From Peribacillus sp. FSL E2-0218 (GTDB lineage: Bacteria; Bacillota; Bacilli; Bacillales; DSM-1321), in contig NZ_CP150304.1 in assembly GCF_037992945.1 (NCBI RefSeq), positions 350,001 to 414,000 of the forward strand: DNA of 64,000 nucleotides. Reading direction: 5' to 3'. How positions within the stretch are numbered: the first letter of the stretch is position 1; each line of letters starts with the position of its first letter. A program made the translations under genes and the position numbers. The notes under the pieces were generated by a model that was not told where the DNA came from, searched no databases, and saw nothing but the letters and a program-made list of their open reading frames with translations. This document shows, in pieces, positions 9,283-19,134 of the stretch.

Positions 9283-10611
9283 ATGGAAACTGAGAAAACG
9301 ATCCCGCAATCACTATCTTATTTCATCGAAAAGGTGAAGGAGAATTTCCCTGAAGATAAAAAGCTTCAGGAAATGTTTGAACGATGTTTTGTTAATACGT
9401 ATGAAACGACACTAAAGCCGCAAGAAGATGGAACAACATTTGTCATTACAGGTGATATACCAGCTATGTGGTTAAGAGATTCAGCAGCCCAAGTGCGTCC
9501 ATATTTACTGGCTGCCGAGAAGGACGATGAAATGGCGAAATTAATTGAAGGTGTGGTTCGTCGCCAAATGAACTATATCGTTCATGACCCATACGCAAAT
9601 GCATTCAATGAAGCCGCTAATGGAAAAGGCCATCAAGATGATAAAACGGAAATGTCCCCAATGACATGGGAACGTAAATATGAAATTGACTCACTCTGCT
9701 ACCCGATTCAGCTTTCTTATCTTTTGTGGAAATCCACTGGGGAAACGGCCTGCTTTGATGACATCTTTGTACAAGCATTGAACAAGATTTTGCACGTCTG
9801 GAAAGTGGAACAAAATCATGAGGATGAATCACCATATAGCTTCGAAAGAATGGATGTAAGGCAATCAGATACTTTGCACCGGGATGGGAAGGGATCTAAA
9901 ACTGTGAGAACGGGAATGACCTGGAGCGGATTTAGACCAAGTGATGATGCTTGTTTATATGGTTATTTGGTACCTGCAAATATGTTTGCCGTAGTAGTGC
10001 TAGGGTATGCCTCAGAGATTTGTAGAGAAGTTTTAAAGGATGAAGGTCTTGCGAAGCAATGTGAGCAATTAGCTTCTGAGATAAAAGCGGGAATAGAAGA
10101 ACATGCAGTGTTAGAACATCCGATTCATGGAGATTTATATGTCTATGAAACGGATGGAATGGGAAGATATCATCTTATGGATGATGCGAACATCCCCAGT
10201 TTACTAGCTGCTCCATATCTGGGCTGGTGCCAATTTGATGATACAACCTATCAGAATACTCGACGCTTCTTATTAAGTAGGGATAATCCTTACTTTTATG
10301 AAGGAAAAGCGGCCCATGGAATTGGTAGTCCGCACACACCCGATCATTATATATGGCATATTGCATTGGCAATGGAGGGGATGACATCTACAGATGTTTC
10401 GGATAAAAAGAGGATTTTGGAAGCGATGAAGCAATCGGATGGCGGAACTGGATTTATGCATGAAGGCTTCAATGCAGACCAACCAGAAGAATTTACGAGA
10501 GAGTGGTTCTCCTGGGCAAATTCGATGTTCAGTGAATTTGTATTAAGCTTATGCGGTTTTGCAGTCAAGGGCAGCCCGCTCCATAAAAAGCTACAAGAAA
10601 ACAATATCTGA
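9283..10611 (+). CDS. GH125 exo-alpha-1,6-mannosidase
   Basis: ATG 9283 is chosen because AAGGAGTGAAGG ends just upstream; an in-frame TTG at 9259 would lie inside the previous gene. The 442-residue protein has no signal peptide. Family features seen are GDIPAMWLRDSAAQ (about 55-68), TGMTWSGFRPSDDA, HGIGSPHTPDHYIWHIALA and HEGFNAD followed by EWFSWANSMFSEF, all typical of GH125 (formerly DUF1237). These inverting enzymes cleave non-reducing alpha-1,6-mannose. In Streptococcus pneumoniae the family sits beside GH38 in an N-glycan locus, as here. The family assignment is very secure; the exact glycan substrate is inferred from context. Confidence 0.92.
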   Translation: METEKTIPQSLSYFIEKVKENFPEDKKLQEMFERCFVNTYETTLKPQEDGTTFVITGDIPAMWLRDSAAQVRPYLLAAEKDDEMAKLIEGVVRRQMNYIVHDPYANAFNEAANGKGHQDDKTEMSPMTWERKYEIDSLCYPIQLSYLLWKSTGETACFDDIFVQALNKILHVWKVEQNHEDESPYSFERMDVRQSDTLHRDGKGSKTVRTGMTWSGFRPSDDACLYGYLVPANMFAVVVLGYASEICREVLKDEGLAKQCEQLASEIKAGIEEHAVLEHPIHGDLYVYETDGMGRYHLMDDANIPSLLAAPYLGWCQFDDTTYQNTRRFLLSRDNPYFYEGKAAHGIGSPHTPDHYIWHIALAMEGMTSTDVSDKKRILEAMKQSDGGTGFMHEGFNADQPEEFTREWFSWANSMFSEFVLSLCGFAVKGSPLHKKLQENNI

Positions 10612-10683
10612 TTCAAGGCACAGTACCGCATCTTGGTTGTTACAGAGGATGAATAAAATGATCTTACTGACAGGAGTGGGGAT

Positions 10684-13344
10684 TTGTTGAAGATAAGATT
10701 TGGACTCGTCACTGCGTTCTTCGGTTTGCTTTTAGTTTGTATACTTCCTATTACGGGGTTTGCAAAACAGCCGGAATCATCTTATTGGTATCCTGAGACA
10801 TTATTAGCCTGGAGTCCGGAAAATGACCCGGATGCTGTATATAACAAAAGCACCGTTCCATTAGCTGATAGAGAGGTTGTTTTCAATGTGAATGAAACAG
10901 CTCAGTCAGAAGCTAAATTGGTTGCATTATCGGCATTAAACCCCAACACAAGCGGGGTGCCCTCTCAAGGCGGAAATGAATTTTTTGCGAATACATTTAG
11001 CTACTGGCAGTATGTTGATTTAATGGTGTATTGGGCGGGTTCTGCCGGAGAAGGAATCATTACTCCTCCAAGCGCTGATGTGATCGATGCCTCCCATAAG
11101 AATGGCGTTCCAATCTTAGGCACGATTTTCTTTCCTCCGATAACGTACGGAGGACAAGCGAAGTGGGTAGAACAAATGCTTGCACAGCGGGAAGATGGGT
11201 CATTTCCTGCTGCTGATAAACTTTTAGAGGCAGCTGAATATTACGGATTCGACGGCTGGTTCGTCAATCAAGAAACAGCAGGTGGGAATAATGAAACTGC
11301 ACAAAAAACCAAAAAGTTTTTAAAATATCTTCAAAACAATAAGCAAGAAGACATGCACATTATGTGGTATGACTCAATGGTGGAAGACGGATCAATCAAC
11401 TGGCAAAATCACTTAACAGATCGTAATAAGATGTTCTTGCAAGATGATAAGGACAGAATATCCGACAGTATGTTTTTGAACTTCTGGTGGACGAATCAAC
11501 AATCCTCCCATGATAAGGCATTGGAAATGGGTAGAAACCCTTATGACCTATATACCGGCATTGATGTAGAAGCCAATGGAACGAAGACAAACATTCCTTG
11601 GAATGGGATTTTTCCAGAAGGGCAAAAACCTTTGACTTCATTAGGGGTTTATCGTCCAGACTGGGCTTTTAAAACAACTGAAACAATGGAAGCGTTCTAT
11701 CAGAAAGAACAAGAATTCTGGACTGGAAAAGCTGGGGATCCTCGCAAGACTGGTGATAATGGAAACTGGAAAGGAATGGCTCATTATTTTACAGCAAAAA
11801 CGGTGATTCAAGAGCTTCCTTTTGTCACTCATTTTAATACAGGTAGTGGGAAATTCTTTGCCGTGGCTGGTTCAGCACAAAGGATGGAAGAATGGAATAA
11901 TCGCAGTTTACAAGATGTTTTACCAACATGGCGCTGGCTAAAGGATAGCAAAGGGGAGCCTCTAAAGGTTGATTTTGATTGGGATACAGCATTTTTTGGT
12001 GGCAGTTCTTTGAAGGTTTCGGGTAACCTAACGAAAAAAAATGCGACACATGTGAAGCTTTATAAAACGAATCTACCCATTGAAAAGGATACGGAGGTCT
12101 CTGTAACTTACAAAACGGGTGTGAAAAAGCCTAATATGAAGCTTGGTGTAAGCTTTGTGGATCAGCCTGATGATTTTGTGTTTTTTGATGTGAAGAAAAA
12201 GAGCCGAAATCAATGGGTGAAGGAAACATTTAAATTAAACAAATACAAGGGGAAAAAAATCGCAACCATCTCTCTATTCTTCGAGAGTGATGAAGCAATA
12301 AAAGACTATCAAATCAACATCGGGGAAATTAAAGTTACAAACAAACATAACGCTAAAGAGGTCCCGGCAAAGCCGACGAAAGCTAAGGTGAAAAATGCAA
12401 CTTTCCCGAAGGGGCTATATGCTGATTTAGATGTATCATGGGAGTCAGTGAAAGGTGATATTCAGCATTATGAAATATATCGTGACCTTCCTAATGGCAA
12501 AAAAGAATTTATCGGAGCAGTTCCAAATGATGCATACTACCTTTCGAATCTACGGAGAAGTGGTAAGGAAACAGCAAGTACCCTGGAAATCGTAGCTGTA
12601 ACGACTGATTTTGTTCGGGGCAAGGCTGCGAAGGTAATGTTTAAATGGCCTGCATACCCAAAACCAGAGGCAGACTTTAGCGTAAGTCAAACGGTTGCAG
12701 CACCAGGTGAAGAAATTCAATTTTTCAACCATTCATCTGAAGCGACAGAAGAAGTTGAATGGCGGATTGAAGGTGGTACACCTTTAGAAAGTGAAGAGAA
12801 TAATCCTGTTGTAAGGTATGAAGAAGAAGGCGTGTACTCCGTTACTCTAACCGCTAAAAATAGCGAAGGAGAAGATGTCCTTACAAAAGAAGGCTTTATT
12901 ACAATTTCAAAGGATGCAAAAAACATTACTAACGTTGCACTGAACAAAACGGCAACTGCTAGTGGGCAATGCGGCCCCTCTGAAGGGCCAAAGTACGCGA
13001 TTGATGGAATCGTGACGAGTAATAGTAAATGGTGTGCAATTGGTGCAAATCATTGGCTGGAAGTCGATTTCGGTGAGGCGTTACATCTATCAAAGTTTGT
13101 TGTCAAACATGCTGAGGCAGGTGGGGAGCCAGCAGCCTTCAATACGAGGGCATTCACGATCGAGGTGAGTCTTGATGGTGAAAAATGGACGAACGCAGTA
13201 ACTGTCACAAATAATGCAGATGATATCTCGGAACATGCCATTACAACGACAGAAGCTCGCTATATCCGCCTTTCAGTCCAACAGCCAACACAAGGTGGAG
13301 ATCAAGCAATTAGAATATATGAAGTCGAGGCATATGGATATTAA
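10684..13344 (+). CDS. Secreted GH85 endo-beta-N-acetylglucosaminidase with PKD and F5/8C modules
   Basis: It starts at TTG 10684 or the adjacent TTG 10687 behind AGGAGTGGGGA. The 886-residue product opens with a signal peptide (LKIRFGLVTAFFG, hydrophobic core, cleavage near FAK-QPES at about 27). The GH85 TIM barrel follows (about 30-430), with the catalytic pair Asn195/Glu197 in DGWFVNQET, the N-x-E arrangement used in substrate-assisted hydrolysis. After it come a beta-sandwich region (430-560), a fibronectin-like part (565-660), a PKD domain (about 660-745) and a C-terminal F5/8 type C (CBM32-like) domain (755-886). The enzyme cuts between the two core GlcNAc residues of N-glycans. No LPXTG or SLH anchor is seen, so it is probably released. 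It is the only secreted hydrolase of the locus and hence the likely entry step. Confidence 0.93.
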   Translation: MLKIRFGLVTAFFGLLLVCILPITGFAKQPESSYWYPETLLAWSPENDPDAVYNKSTVPLADREVVFNVNETAQSEAKLVALSALNPNTSGVPSQGGNEFFANTFSYWQYVDLMVYWAGSAGEGIITPPSADVIDASHKNGVPILGTIFFPPITYGGQAKWVEQMLAQREDGSFPAADKLLEAAEYYGFDGWFVNQETAGGNNETAQKTKKFLKYLQNNKQEDMHIMWYDSMVEDGSINWQNHLTDRNKMFLQDDKDRISDSMFLNFWWTNQQSSHDKALEMGRNPYDLYTGIDVEANGTKTNIPWNGIFPEGQKPLTSLGVYRPDWAFKTTETMEAFYQKEQEFWTGKAGDPRKTGDNGNWKGMAHYFTAKTVIQELPFVTHFNTGSGKFFAVAGSAQRMEEWNNRSLQDVLPTWRWLKDSKGEPLKVDFDWDTAFFGGSSLKVSGNLTKKNATHVKLYKTNLPIEKDTEVSVTYKTGVKKPNMKLGVSFVDQPDDFVFFDVKKKSRNQWVKETFKLNKYKGKKIATISLFFESDEAIKDYQINIGEIKVTNKHNAKEVPAKPTKAKVKNATFPKGLYADLDVSWESVKGDIQHYEIYRDLPNGKKEFIGAVPNDAYYLSNLRRSGKETASTLEIVAVTTDFVRGKAAKVMFKWPAYPKPEADFSVSQTVAAPGEEIQFFNHSSEATEEVEWRIEGGTPLESEENNPVVRYEEEGVYSVTLTAKNSEGEDVLTKEGFITISKDAKNITNVALNKTATASGQCGPSEGPKYAIDGIVTSNSKWCAIGANHWLEVDFGEALHLSKFVVKHAEAGGEPAAFNTRAFTIEVSLDGEKWTNAVTVTNNADDISEHAITTTEARYIRLSVQQPTQGGDQAIRIYEVEAYGY

Positions 13345-13358
13345 GTAATATTGTAATC

Positions 13359-13386
13359 GGAAAGGGGTTTGTCCCCCTTTCCTTTT
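13359..13386 (+). terminator. Short terminator after the GH85 gene
   Basis: GGAAAGGGG (13359-13367) pairs with CCCCTTTCC (13374-13382), followed by TTTT. The T-run is short, so readthrough to the following genes is likely and it may only lower their expression. Confidence 0.6.
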
Positions 13387-13410
13387 ATCATATTGGTGGG
13401 AGATGAAAAA

Positions 13411-14055
13411 ATGGGGAGAATGTTACAAGAAGTAAGTGAATGGATCGTTAGATTAGTATGGACGAATATTCTTTGGTTTGCATTTATTGTGGCTGGATTA
13501 GGGGTTTTGGGTATTATGCCGGCGACTGTTGCTTTATTTGCTGTTACACGAAAGTGGAAGATGAAGGACCTGGATGTTTCCTTATGGAAAACCTTTAAAG
13601 AAACCTATAAAAAAGAGTTTATCCGTTCAAATTGTATTGGGCTGATTTATGCAGCGATCGGCTTTTTTTTATATGTCGATTTAAGAATGGCTGAAAGCAT
13701 GGAGGGAACGTTTTCCGTTATTCTTTATGTCTTCATCAGCTTTATCATTCTTTTATATTTGAATGCTATCGTTCATTTTTTCCCTATGTATGTCCATTAT
13801 CATTACTCACTAAAGGATTACCTAAAACAATCATTCATTATTTCTCTTATTAGTCCTGTTTCCACAATAATGATTTGTATCGGTTTGTTTTTCATAGGCT
13901 ATTTGATCACGAATATGCCGGGACTTATACCATTTATATCAGGTGTACTACCTGCCTATTGGATTATGAATGTTTGTATAAAAAGGTTTAAAACTCTAGA
14001 ACAGCAGCAATCGCAAGTAATTGAACATATGAAGATCGAGCAAAGTATAAATTAA
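13411..14055 (+). CDS. DUF624 (YesL-like) integral membrane protein
   Basis: ATG 13411 is preceded by GGTGGGAG at good distance; an earlier in-frame start at 13369 would fall inside the terminator. The 214-residue protein has about five or six transmembrane helices and the N-terminal pattern of YesL/DUF624 proteins (WIVRLVWTNILWF, then GVLGIMPATVALF). These proteins nearly always accompany YesM/YesN two-component systems and LplB/YtcP ABC importers in Bacillales sugar loci, as here. Their function is not established. Confidence 0.8.
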   Translation: MGRMLQEVSEWIVRLVWTNILWFAFIVAGLGVLGIMPATVALFAVTRKWKMKDLDVSLWKTFKETYKKEFIRSNCIGLIYAAIGFFLYVDLRMAESMEGTFSVILYVFISFIILLYLNAIVHFFPMYVHYHYSLKDYLKQSFIISLISPVSTIMICIGLFFIGYLITNMPGLIPFISGVLPAYWIMNVCIKRFKTLEQQQSQVIEHMKIEQSIN

Positions 14056-14075
14056 TAGGAAAATGGGGGATTTAT

Positions 14076-17000
14076 ATGTTTTTAGTAGAAAGAAAGCTGG
14101 AAGCAAGAATACAAGAAATGGCACAGTACCGCTATCGTGATGGAATTGAGATTGGTCAGTTCAGCACAACTGAGGATGACGGTGCAGTAGGAGCATATCC
14201 TCCTATGGTAAAGGGGGAAGCGACATTACAACGAAGAGACCAATGGAAGGGGCGAGATCGGTATCTTTGGCTACATGCAGCTGTTAAACTTCCAACGGAA
14301 TGGGCGGATAGAAAAGTAGTCGGTTTATTTGACTTTGGACGTACAGGCGGAGGAAATAATTCTGGTTTTGAATCATTATTATTCTTGAATGGAAATCCAT
14401 ACCAAGGTGTCGATTCTAACCATCAAGAAGTGTTTTTTCCATCAACCGAAATAGGAAACACAGTTCAACTAGATTTCAGACTTTGGTCTGGACTTGAAGG
14501 CGGCGGAGAGCCAAAGGAACAAATGTATACACTTGAGATGGCCCAATTGGCTTGGTTGGACGAGGCTGTAGATGATTTATATTATACATCCCTAGCAGCG
14601 TGGCAAACAATTAAAGAACTGGGTGATGAGCGACCAGAAAAACATGCCATTATCAATGCGTTGAATCAAGCCTTCATGAAAATAAATTGGAGTAAGCCTG
14701 GTAATGAAGCATTTTTTGATAGTTGTGCGATTGCTAGGGGGGAATTAAATGAAAGTCTTAACGAAATCGAGAAACATCATCCTGTGACCATTCATTGTGT
14801 TGGTCATACACATATTGATGTTGCATGGCTATGGCGTTTGAAACATACACGTGAAAAAGCCGCTCGATCTTTTTCTACTGTTTTAAGATTAATGGAACAA
14901 TATCCGGAATATTATTTTCTCCAAACACAGCCACAGTTATATGAGTATATTAAAGAAGACTACCCAGAAATCTATGAAAATATAAAAAAACGTGTAAAAG
15001 AGGGTCGTTGGGAAACTGAAGGTGCAATGTGGTTGGAAGCGGATTGTAATATCCCTAGCGGGGAATCACTAGTGAGACAAATCTTGTACGGGAAGGAATT
15101 CTTTAAAAGGGAATTTGAGGTCGATTGCACATATCTGTGGCTGCCAGATGTTTTTGGGTATTGCTGGGCACTTCCGCAAATTTTGAAAAAATCGGGAATC
15201 GATACATTTATGACGACTAAAATCAGCTGGAATCAGTACAATCGTATGCCAAATGATACTTTTAAGTGGCGCGGAATCGATGGGACAGAAATCCTGACGC
15301 ATTTTGTAACCACCCCTGAACCTTGGAATCCGGAAGATTCGTGGTTTTATACATATAATGGGCTGATTACCGCAAAGACTGTAAACGGTGCGTGGAATTC
15401 ATACCGGAATAAGGATGTGAACCAAGATTTACTGCTTTCCTATGGGTATGGTGATGGAGGTGGAGGAGTCAATCGAGAAATGATAGAGCTTCGTCGTAGA
15501 TTCGAGAATATGCCAGGACTGCCAAAAGTAAAAACGACAAAAGCAGGGGATTACTTCCAAAAGCTACACAGGAATATAGAGAATTCAAATGAGTATGTCC
15601 ACACGTGGGACGGTGAATTGTACCTTGAATACCACAGGGGGACCTATACAAGTCAAGCCTATACAAAACGAATGAATCGTAAACTAGAGTTGAGCTATAG
15701 GGAGTCGGAATGGTTGTCTGTTTGGAACTCTTTACTGTCTTCATGGGCCAAATATCCTAAGAAACAGCTTGATGATGGGTGGAAGATTATTTTGCGGAAT
15801 CAATTCCATGATATTATTCCTGGTTCATCCATTAAGGAAGTATACGAAGATGCAAAGGTGGAATATAAACAAGCAGAAGATATACAACTTGGAATGGATC
15901 AGAATAATTTCAAAGAGTTTATTGAACCTAAGCACGGAACGTATACGGTCTTCAATGCAACGAGCTGGCAAAATCAACAAAGCGTAATCATCCCATATGA
16001 TCAAACGAATGATGCGGTTGGAGGATGGATATCAGGTTCAGATGAAATTCTATGTAGCCAACGAACTGAAAATGGCTGGTTAGTTGAATTAGAGGAGACC
16101 AAACAATTCGGTGCAGTAGAAATTCAATTCAAACAAGATCGTCCGGTGGAAAATGAAACACCATTTCTTATTAAGGGAAGGGTGCTAGAAACACCTTTTT
16201 ATCAAGTTGAATGGAATGACTCGCTTCAACTGACTCGTATATTTGATAAGGAAGCTAGGCGTGAAGTACTGGCACAACAGAAAAAAGGAAACATCATTCA
16301 AATTTTTGAAGATAAACCATTGGCACATGATGCGTGGGATATTGATTTGTTTTACCAAGAAAAAATGGAGGAGATCCGTGATTTAGTATCAAGTGAAGTT
16401 GTTGAAAATGGCCCGCTCCGTATTGTCATTCGGACGAAATGGAAGTATCAAAGTTCTTTGGTCGAACAAGATATGATTTTCTATGCACAAAATGGACGGA
16501 TTGATTTTAAAACAAAAGTGGATTGGCATGAGCAACGTAAATTAATGAAGGTAGCATTCCCAGTTGATGTTCGTTCTACCGAAGCAACATATGATATTCA
16601 ATTTGGTAACGTTAAGAGACCGACACATTGGAATACGAGCTGGGATATGGCACGATTTGAAACAGTTGGACATCAGTGGGCAGACCTTTCTGAAACAGGG
16701 TACGGAGTGAGTTTATTGAATGATTGCAAATATGGATATGACATTAAAGACCAAACGATTCGCTTATCCTTGCTAAAAGCAGCACTTCATCCTGATCCAA
16801 CTGCAGATCAAGGTGAACACGAATTTACGTATTCACTGCTACCTCATCAGGGAGATTGGAGAGCTGGGCAAACAGTAAAGCAAGCATGGCTTTTGAATAA
16901 TGGATTGAAAGTGGTGAAAGGAGGATTTTTCCCAGCAGAAAGCTCGTTTATGAATGTGAATAACGATCATGTTAAGATCGATGCGATAAAGAAAAAAGAG

Positions 17001-17210
17001 GGCGATGACGCAGTAATCATTCGCCTTCATGAGTATGAGGGGCGACGCGGAAGGGTCTTGATTGAATTTCCGTGCAACGTTAAAAAATGGTATGAAACAA
17101 ACTTGATGGAACAAGTCGATGGCAAGAAACAAACCGAACTTATCGACTTTGAAATAAAACCGTATGAAATCAAAACGATAGCCGTCTATTTTCATGATGA
17201 AATAAGGTAA
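14076..17210 (+). CDS. GH38 alpha-mannosidase, long form
   Basis: The 1044-residue protein has an N-terminal beta-rich accessory domain of about 235 residues before the catalytic barrel, as in the large eukaryotic/bacterial Class II alpha-mannosidases. Catalytic and zinc residues are His246 and Asp248 in GHTHIDVAWLWR and nucleophile Asp358 in LPDVFGY. RNQFHDIIPGSS carries the last zinc His. There is no signal peptide. Its sequence is clearly different from the first GH38 of the locus, so the two probably act on different linkages or different branches. The last metabolic gene before the two-component system, it ends 20 bp before a hairpin. Confidence 0.9.
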   Translation: MFLVERKLEARIQEMAQYRYRDGIEIGQFSTTEDDGAVGAYPPMVKGEATLQRRDQWKGRDRYLWLHAAVKLPTEWADRKVVGLFDFGRTGGGNNSGFESLLFLNGNPYQGVDSNHQEVFFPSTEIGNTVQLDFRLWSGLEGGGEPKEQMYTLEMAQLAWLDEAVDDLYYTSLAAWQTIKELGDERPEKHAIINALNQAFMKINWSKPGNEAFFDSCAIARGELNESLNEIEKHHPVTIHCVGHTHIDVAWLWRLKHTREKAARSFSTVLRLMEQYPEYYFLQTQPQLYEYIKEDYPEIYENIKKRVKEGRWETEGAMWLEADCNIPSGESLVRQILYGKEFFKREFEVDCTYLWLPDVFGYCWALPQILKKSGIDTFMTTKISWNQYNRMPNDTFKWRGIDGTEILTHFVTTPEPWNPEDSWFYTYNGLITAKTVNGAWNSYRNKDVNQDLLLSYGYGDGGGGVNREMIELRRRFENMPGLPKVKTTKAGDYFQKLHRNIENSNEYVHTWDGELYLEYHRGTYTSQAYTKRMNRKLELSYRESEWLSVWNSLLSSWAKYPKKQLDDGWKIILRNQFHDIIPGSSIKEVYEDAKVEYKQAEDIQLGMDQNNFKEFIEPKHGTYTVFNATSWQNQQSVIIPYDQTNDAVGGWISGSDEILCSQRTENGWLVELEETKQFGAVEIQFKQDRPVENETPFLIKGRVLETPFYQVEWNDSLQLTRIFDKEARREVLAQQKKGNIIQIFEDKPLAHDAWDIDLFYQEKMEEIRDLVSSEVVENGPLRIVIRTKWKYQSSLVEQDMIFYAQNGRIDFKTKVDWHEQRKLMKVAFPVDVRSTEATYDIQFGNVKRPTHWNTSWDMARFETVGHQWADLSETGYGVSLLNDCKYGYDIKDQTIRLSLLKAALHPDPTADQGEHEFTYSLLPHQGDWRAGQTVKQAWLLNNGLKVVKGGFFPAESSFMNVNNDHVKIDAIKKKEGDDAVIIRLHEYEGRRGRVLIEFPCNVKKWYETNLMEQVDGKKQTELIDFEIKPYEIKTIAVYFHDEIR

Positions 17211-17223
17211 TCGTATTTATCCT

Positions 17224-17258
17224 CTGTCGGGCAGTGAATCAACTTCACTTTCCGACAG
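17224..17258 (+). terminator. Hairpin between mannosidase and sensor kinase (no T-run)
   Basis: CTGTCGG (17224-17230) pairs with CCGACAG (17252-17258), and an inner AGTGAA/TTCACT extends it. It is followed by AAAATAC rather than T residues. A processing or stability element, or a Rho-independent signal of low strength, is possible. Confidence 0.45.
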
Positions 17259-17312
17259 AAAATACGTAAAATGGTAGATGAGTTATTAAATTTGCAGGGA
17301 AGGATACAAGAG

Positions 17313-19133
17313 ATGTTCTTGAGTAATATAATAAAGCGGCGGCTAACGAATAAGGTGTTTAGCAAAATTCTAATCACTTATTCCGTTACAATCCTTCTTA
17401 CCATGTTTCTGTTGCTCCTTGTATTATCACGCTATTATACAGAAGTTATTATCCAGAAAGAAATGGACGCAAGTACAGAAACACTGGAAAGGGTTGAATC
17501 TTATCTCCAGCAAAAAGATGAGCATGTACAATATGTCATGCAGGAATTATATTTAAAGACAGATCTCATATACAATGATATTGCATTTGCCTTGCAGCAT
17601 GATTATGATGCGTATCTTGCGTATCGACTAGATAAGTATAGTGAAAACTCTTCATTCATTCCGAACAACTTAAATACATTTTTTCAAGCGTATTTTAGTC
17701 AAGATTCCGATATAAATGCAGTTCGATTAAAAAGTGCAAGCCCCGGTACGGAGTATGAATATATAAATAGCCACTATAGATGGAATAAATATATGGATAA
17801 GAGAGAGCAAATGAACGGGAATCAGGAAGGTATGGCTGTTCATCCTGAAGACCTGCAATTTAAGCAAGTTGAGTGGGAGCAAAAAAGGAGTATCTTCAAC
17901 AATATTCAAATATCTCGTTCGATTAATGATCCTGCGACCCTTAAGAAATTAGGGGATCTAACGGTTTATTATGATACGGCAGGAATTCAAGACTTGATTC
18001 GTTTAAGGAAATCTCAATTTAAAGGAACAGTCCATATTTTTCAACGTAATGGGGATTATCTTTACTCGTCAGACGAGGGTGCCATGCCAGTCCCATTGAA
18101 GGATGTATCATTTGAAACGAGCTTTAAGAAAATAAAGTGGAAGGGAAAAAACTACTATATCAATACATTGGCTGACGACCATAGGGGCTACCTATATGTC
18201 GGTTTCATGCCTGAGGAAGATATTAAGAAAATAACGATTGTTCATAGGTATATGTTATTATCTACCGTTTTACTTTCCTGTATAGCAATTGCTGTAACCT
18301 ATTTTGCGATGAGATCGTATTCTAGAAGAATCAATAAAATAGAAACGGCCATTCATGAAGTTCGCGGTGGAAACTTGCAAATCAGAATACCTAATAGTAG
18401 AGAAAAAGACGAATTAACAGCGATATCAGAAAGTTTCAATGATATGTTAGATGATCTGAACATGTATATCAAAGATGTATATGTTTTAAATATTCGCCAA
18501 AGGGAGGCTGAAATGAAAGCGCTTCAGTCGCAAATTCAGCCGCATTTTCTATACAATACACTGGAAGCCATTCGGATGAAAGCTATAGCTGACGGATCTA
18601 AACCAACTAGTAACATGATTTATAGTTTAGGGCAATTATTTCGTTATTCTTTAAGCAGCAAAGAAATCGTTCAAATTTCTGATGAAATCCAACATGTTAA
18701 GGAGTATATAAGCCTAAACCAGATTAGGTATGCTAACCGCTTACATGTGACGTACGAGATTCCAGATAATTGTTTAGACGAAAAAATCCTCAAATTCACC
18801 CTTCAACCGCTTATTGAGAATTATTTGGTTCATGGCTTCCGAAAAGAAACAAATAATAATGAATTATTAATAAAAGTTCAAAGAACTCATCAGGAAATGG
18901 AAATAATCATAAAAGACAATGGGAGAGGTATTCCAGCAGCTGGACTATTGGCTATTCAAACCAAATTATTGGAAGGAACTACCACGTCCGAGGGTTCAAT
19001 CGGGCTGAGTAATGTTCATCAAAGAATACAATTGAAATACGGACAAAATTATGGGGTGCAAATCAGCAGTAATGAAGAAGAAGAAACGATTGTAAAGGTT
19101 CGATTTCCAGCAGCTAGGAGGGATCAGGTATAA
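17313..19133 (+). CDS. YesM-type sensor histidine kinase
   Basis: ATG 17313 has GGGAAGG eight bases upstream; an ATG at 17271 has none. The 606-residue membrane protein has TM1 (about 18-42), an extracytoplasmic sensor of roughly 260 residues, TM2 (about 308-328), HAMP (328-380), and a His_kinase (PF06580-type) domain with phospho-acceptor His411 in QIQPHFLYNTLE. The ATPase has DNGRGIP and GSIGLSNVHQRI motifs. This class senses extracellular sugars, often with the associated binding protein, and signals to an AraC-type regulator. The regulator follows one base after the stop. The likely cue is an N-glycan fragment (inference). Confidence 0.9.
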   Translation: MFLSNIIKRRLTNKVFSKILITYSVTILLTMFLLLLVLSRYYTEVIIQKEMDASTETLERVESYLQQKDEHVQYVMQELYLKTDLIYNDIAFALQHDYDAYLAYRLDKYSENSSFIPNNLNTFFQAYFSQDSDINAVRLKSASPGTEYEYINSHYRWNKYMDKREQMNGNQEGMAVHPEDLQFKQVEWEQKRSIFNNIQISRSINDPATLKKLGDLTVYYDTAGIQDLIRLRKSQFKGTVHIFQRNGDYLYSSDEGAMPVPLKDVSFETSFKKIKWKGKNYYINTLADDHRGYLYVGFMPEEDIKKITIVHRYMLLSTVLLSCIAIAVTYFAMRSYSRRINKIETAIHEVRGGNLQIRIPNSREKDELTAISESFNDMLDDLNMYIKDVYVLNIRQREAEMKALQSQIQPHFLYNTLEAIRMKAIADGSKPTSNMIYSLGQLFRYSLSSKEIVQISDEIQHVKEYISLNQIRYANRLHVTYEIPDNCLDEKILKFTLQPLIENYLVHGFRKETNNNELLIKVQRTHQEMEIIIKDNGRGIPAAGLLAIQTKLLEGTTTSEGSIGLSNVHQRIQLKYGQNYGVQISSNEEEETIVKVRFPAARRDQV

Positions 19134-19134
19134 C

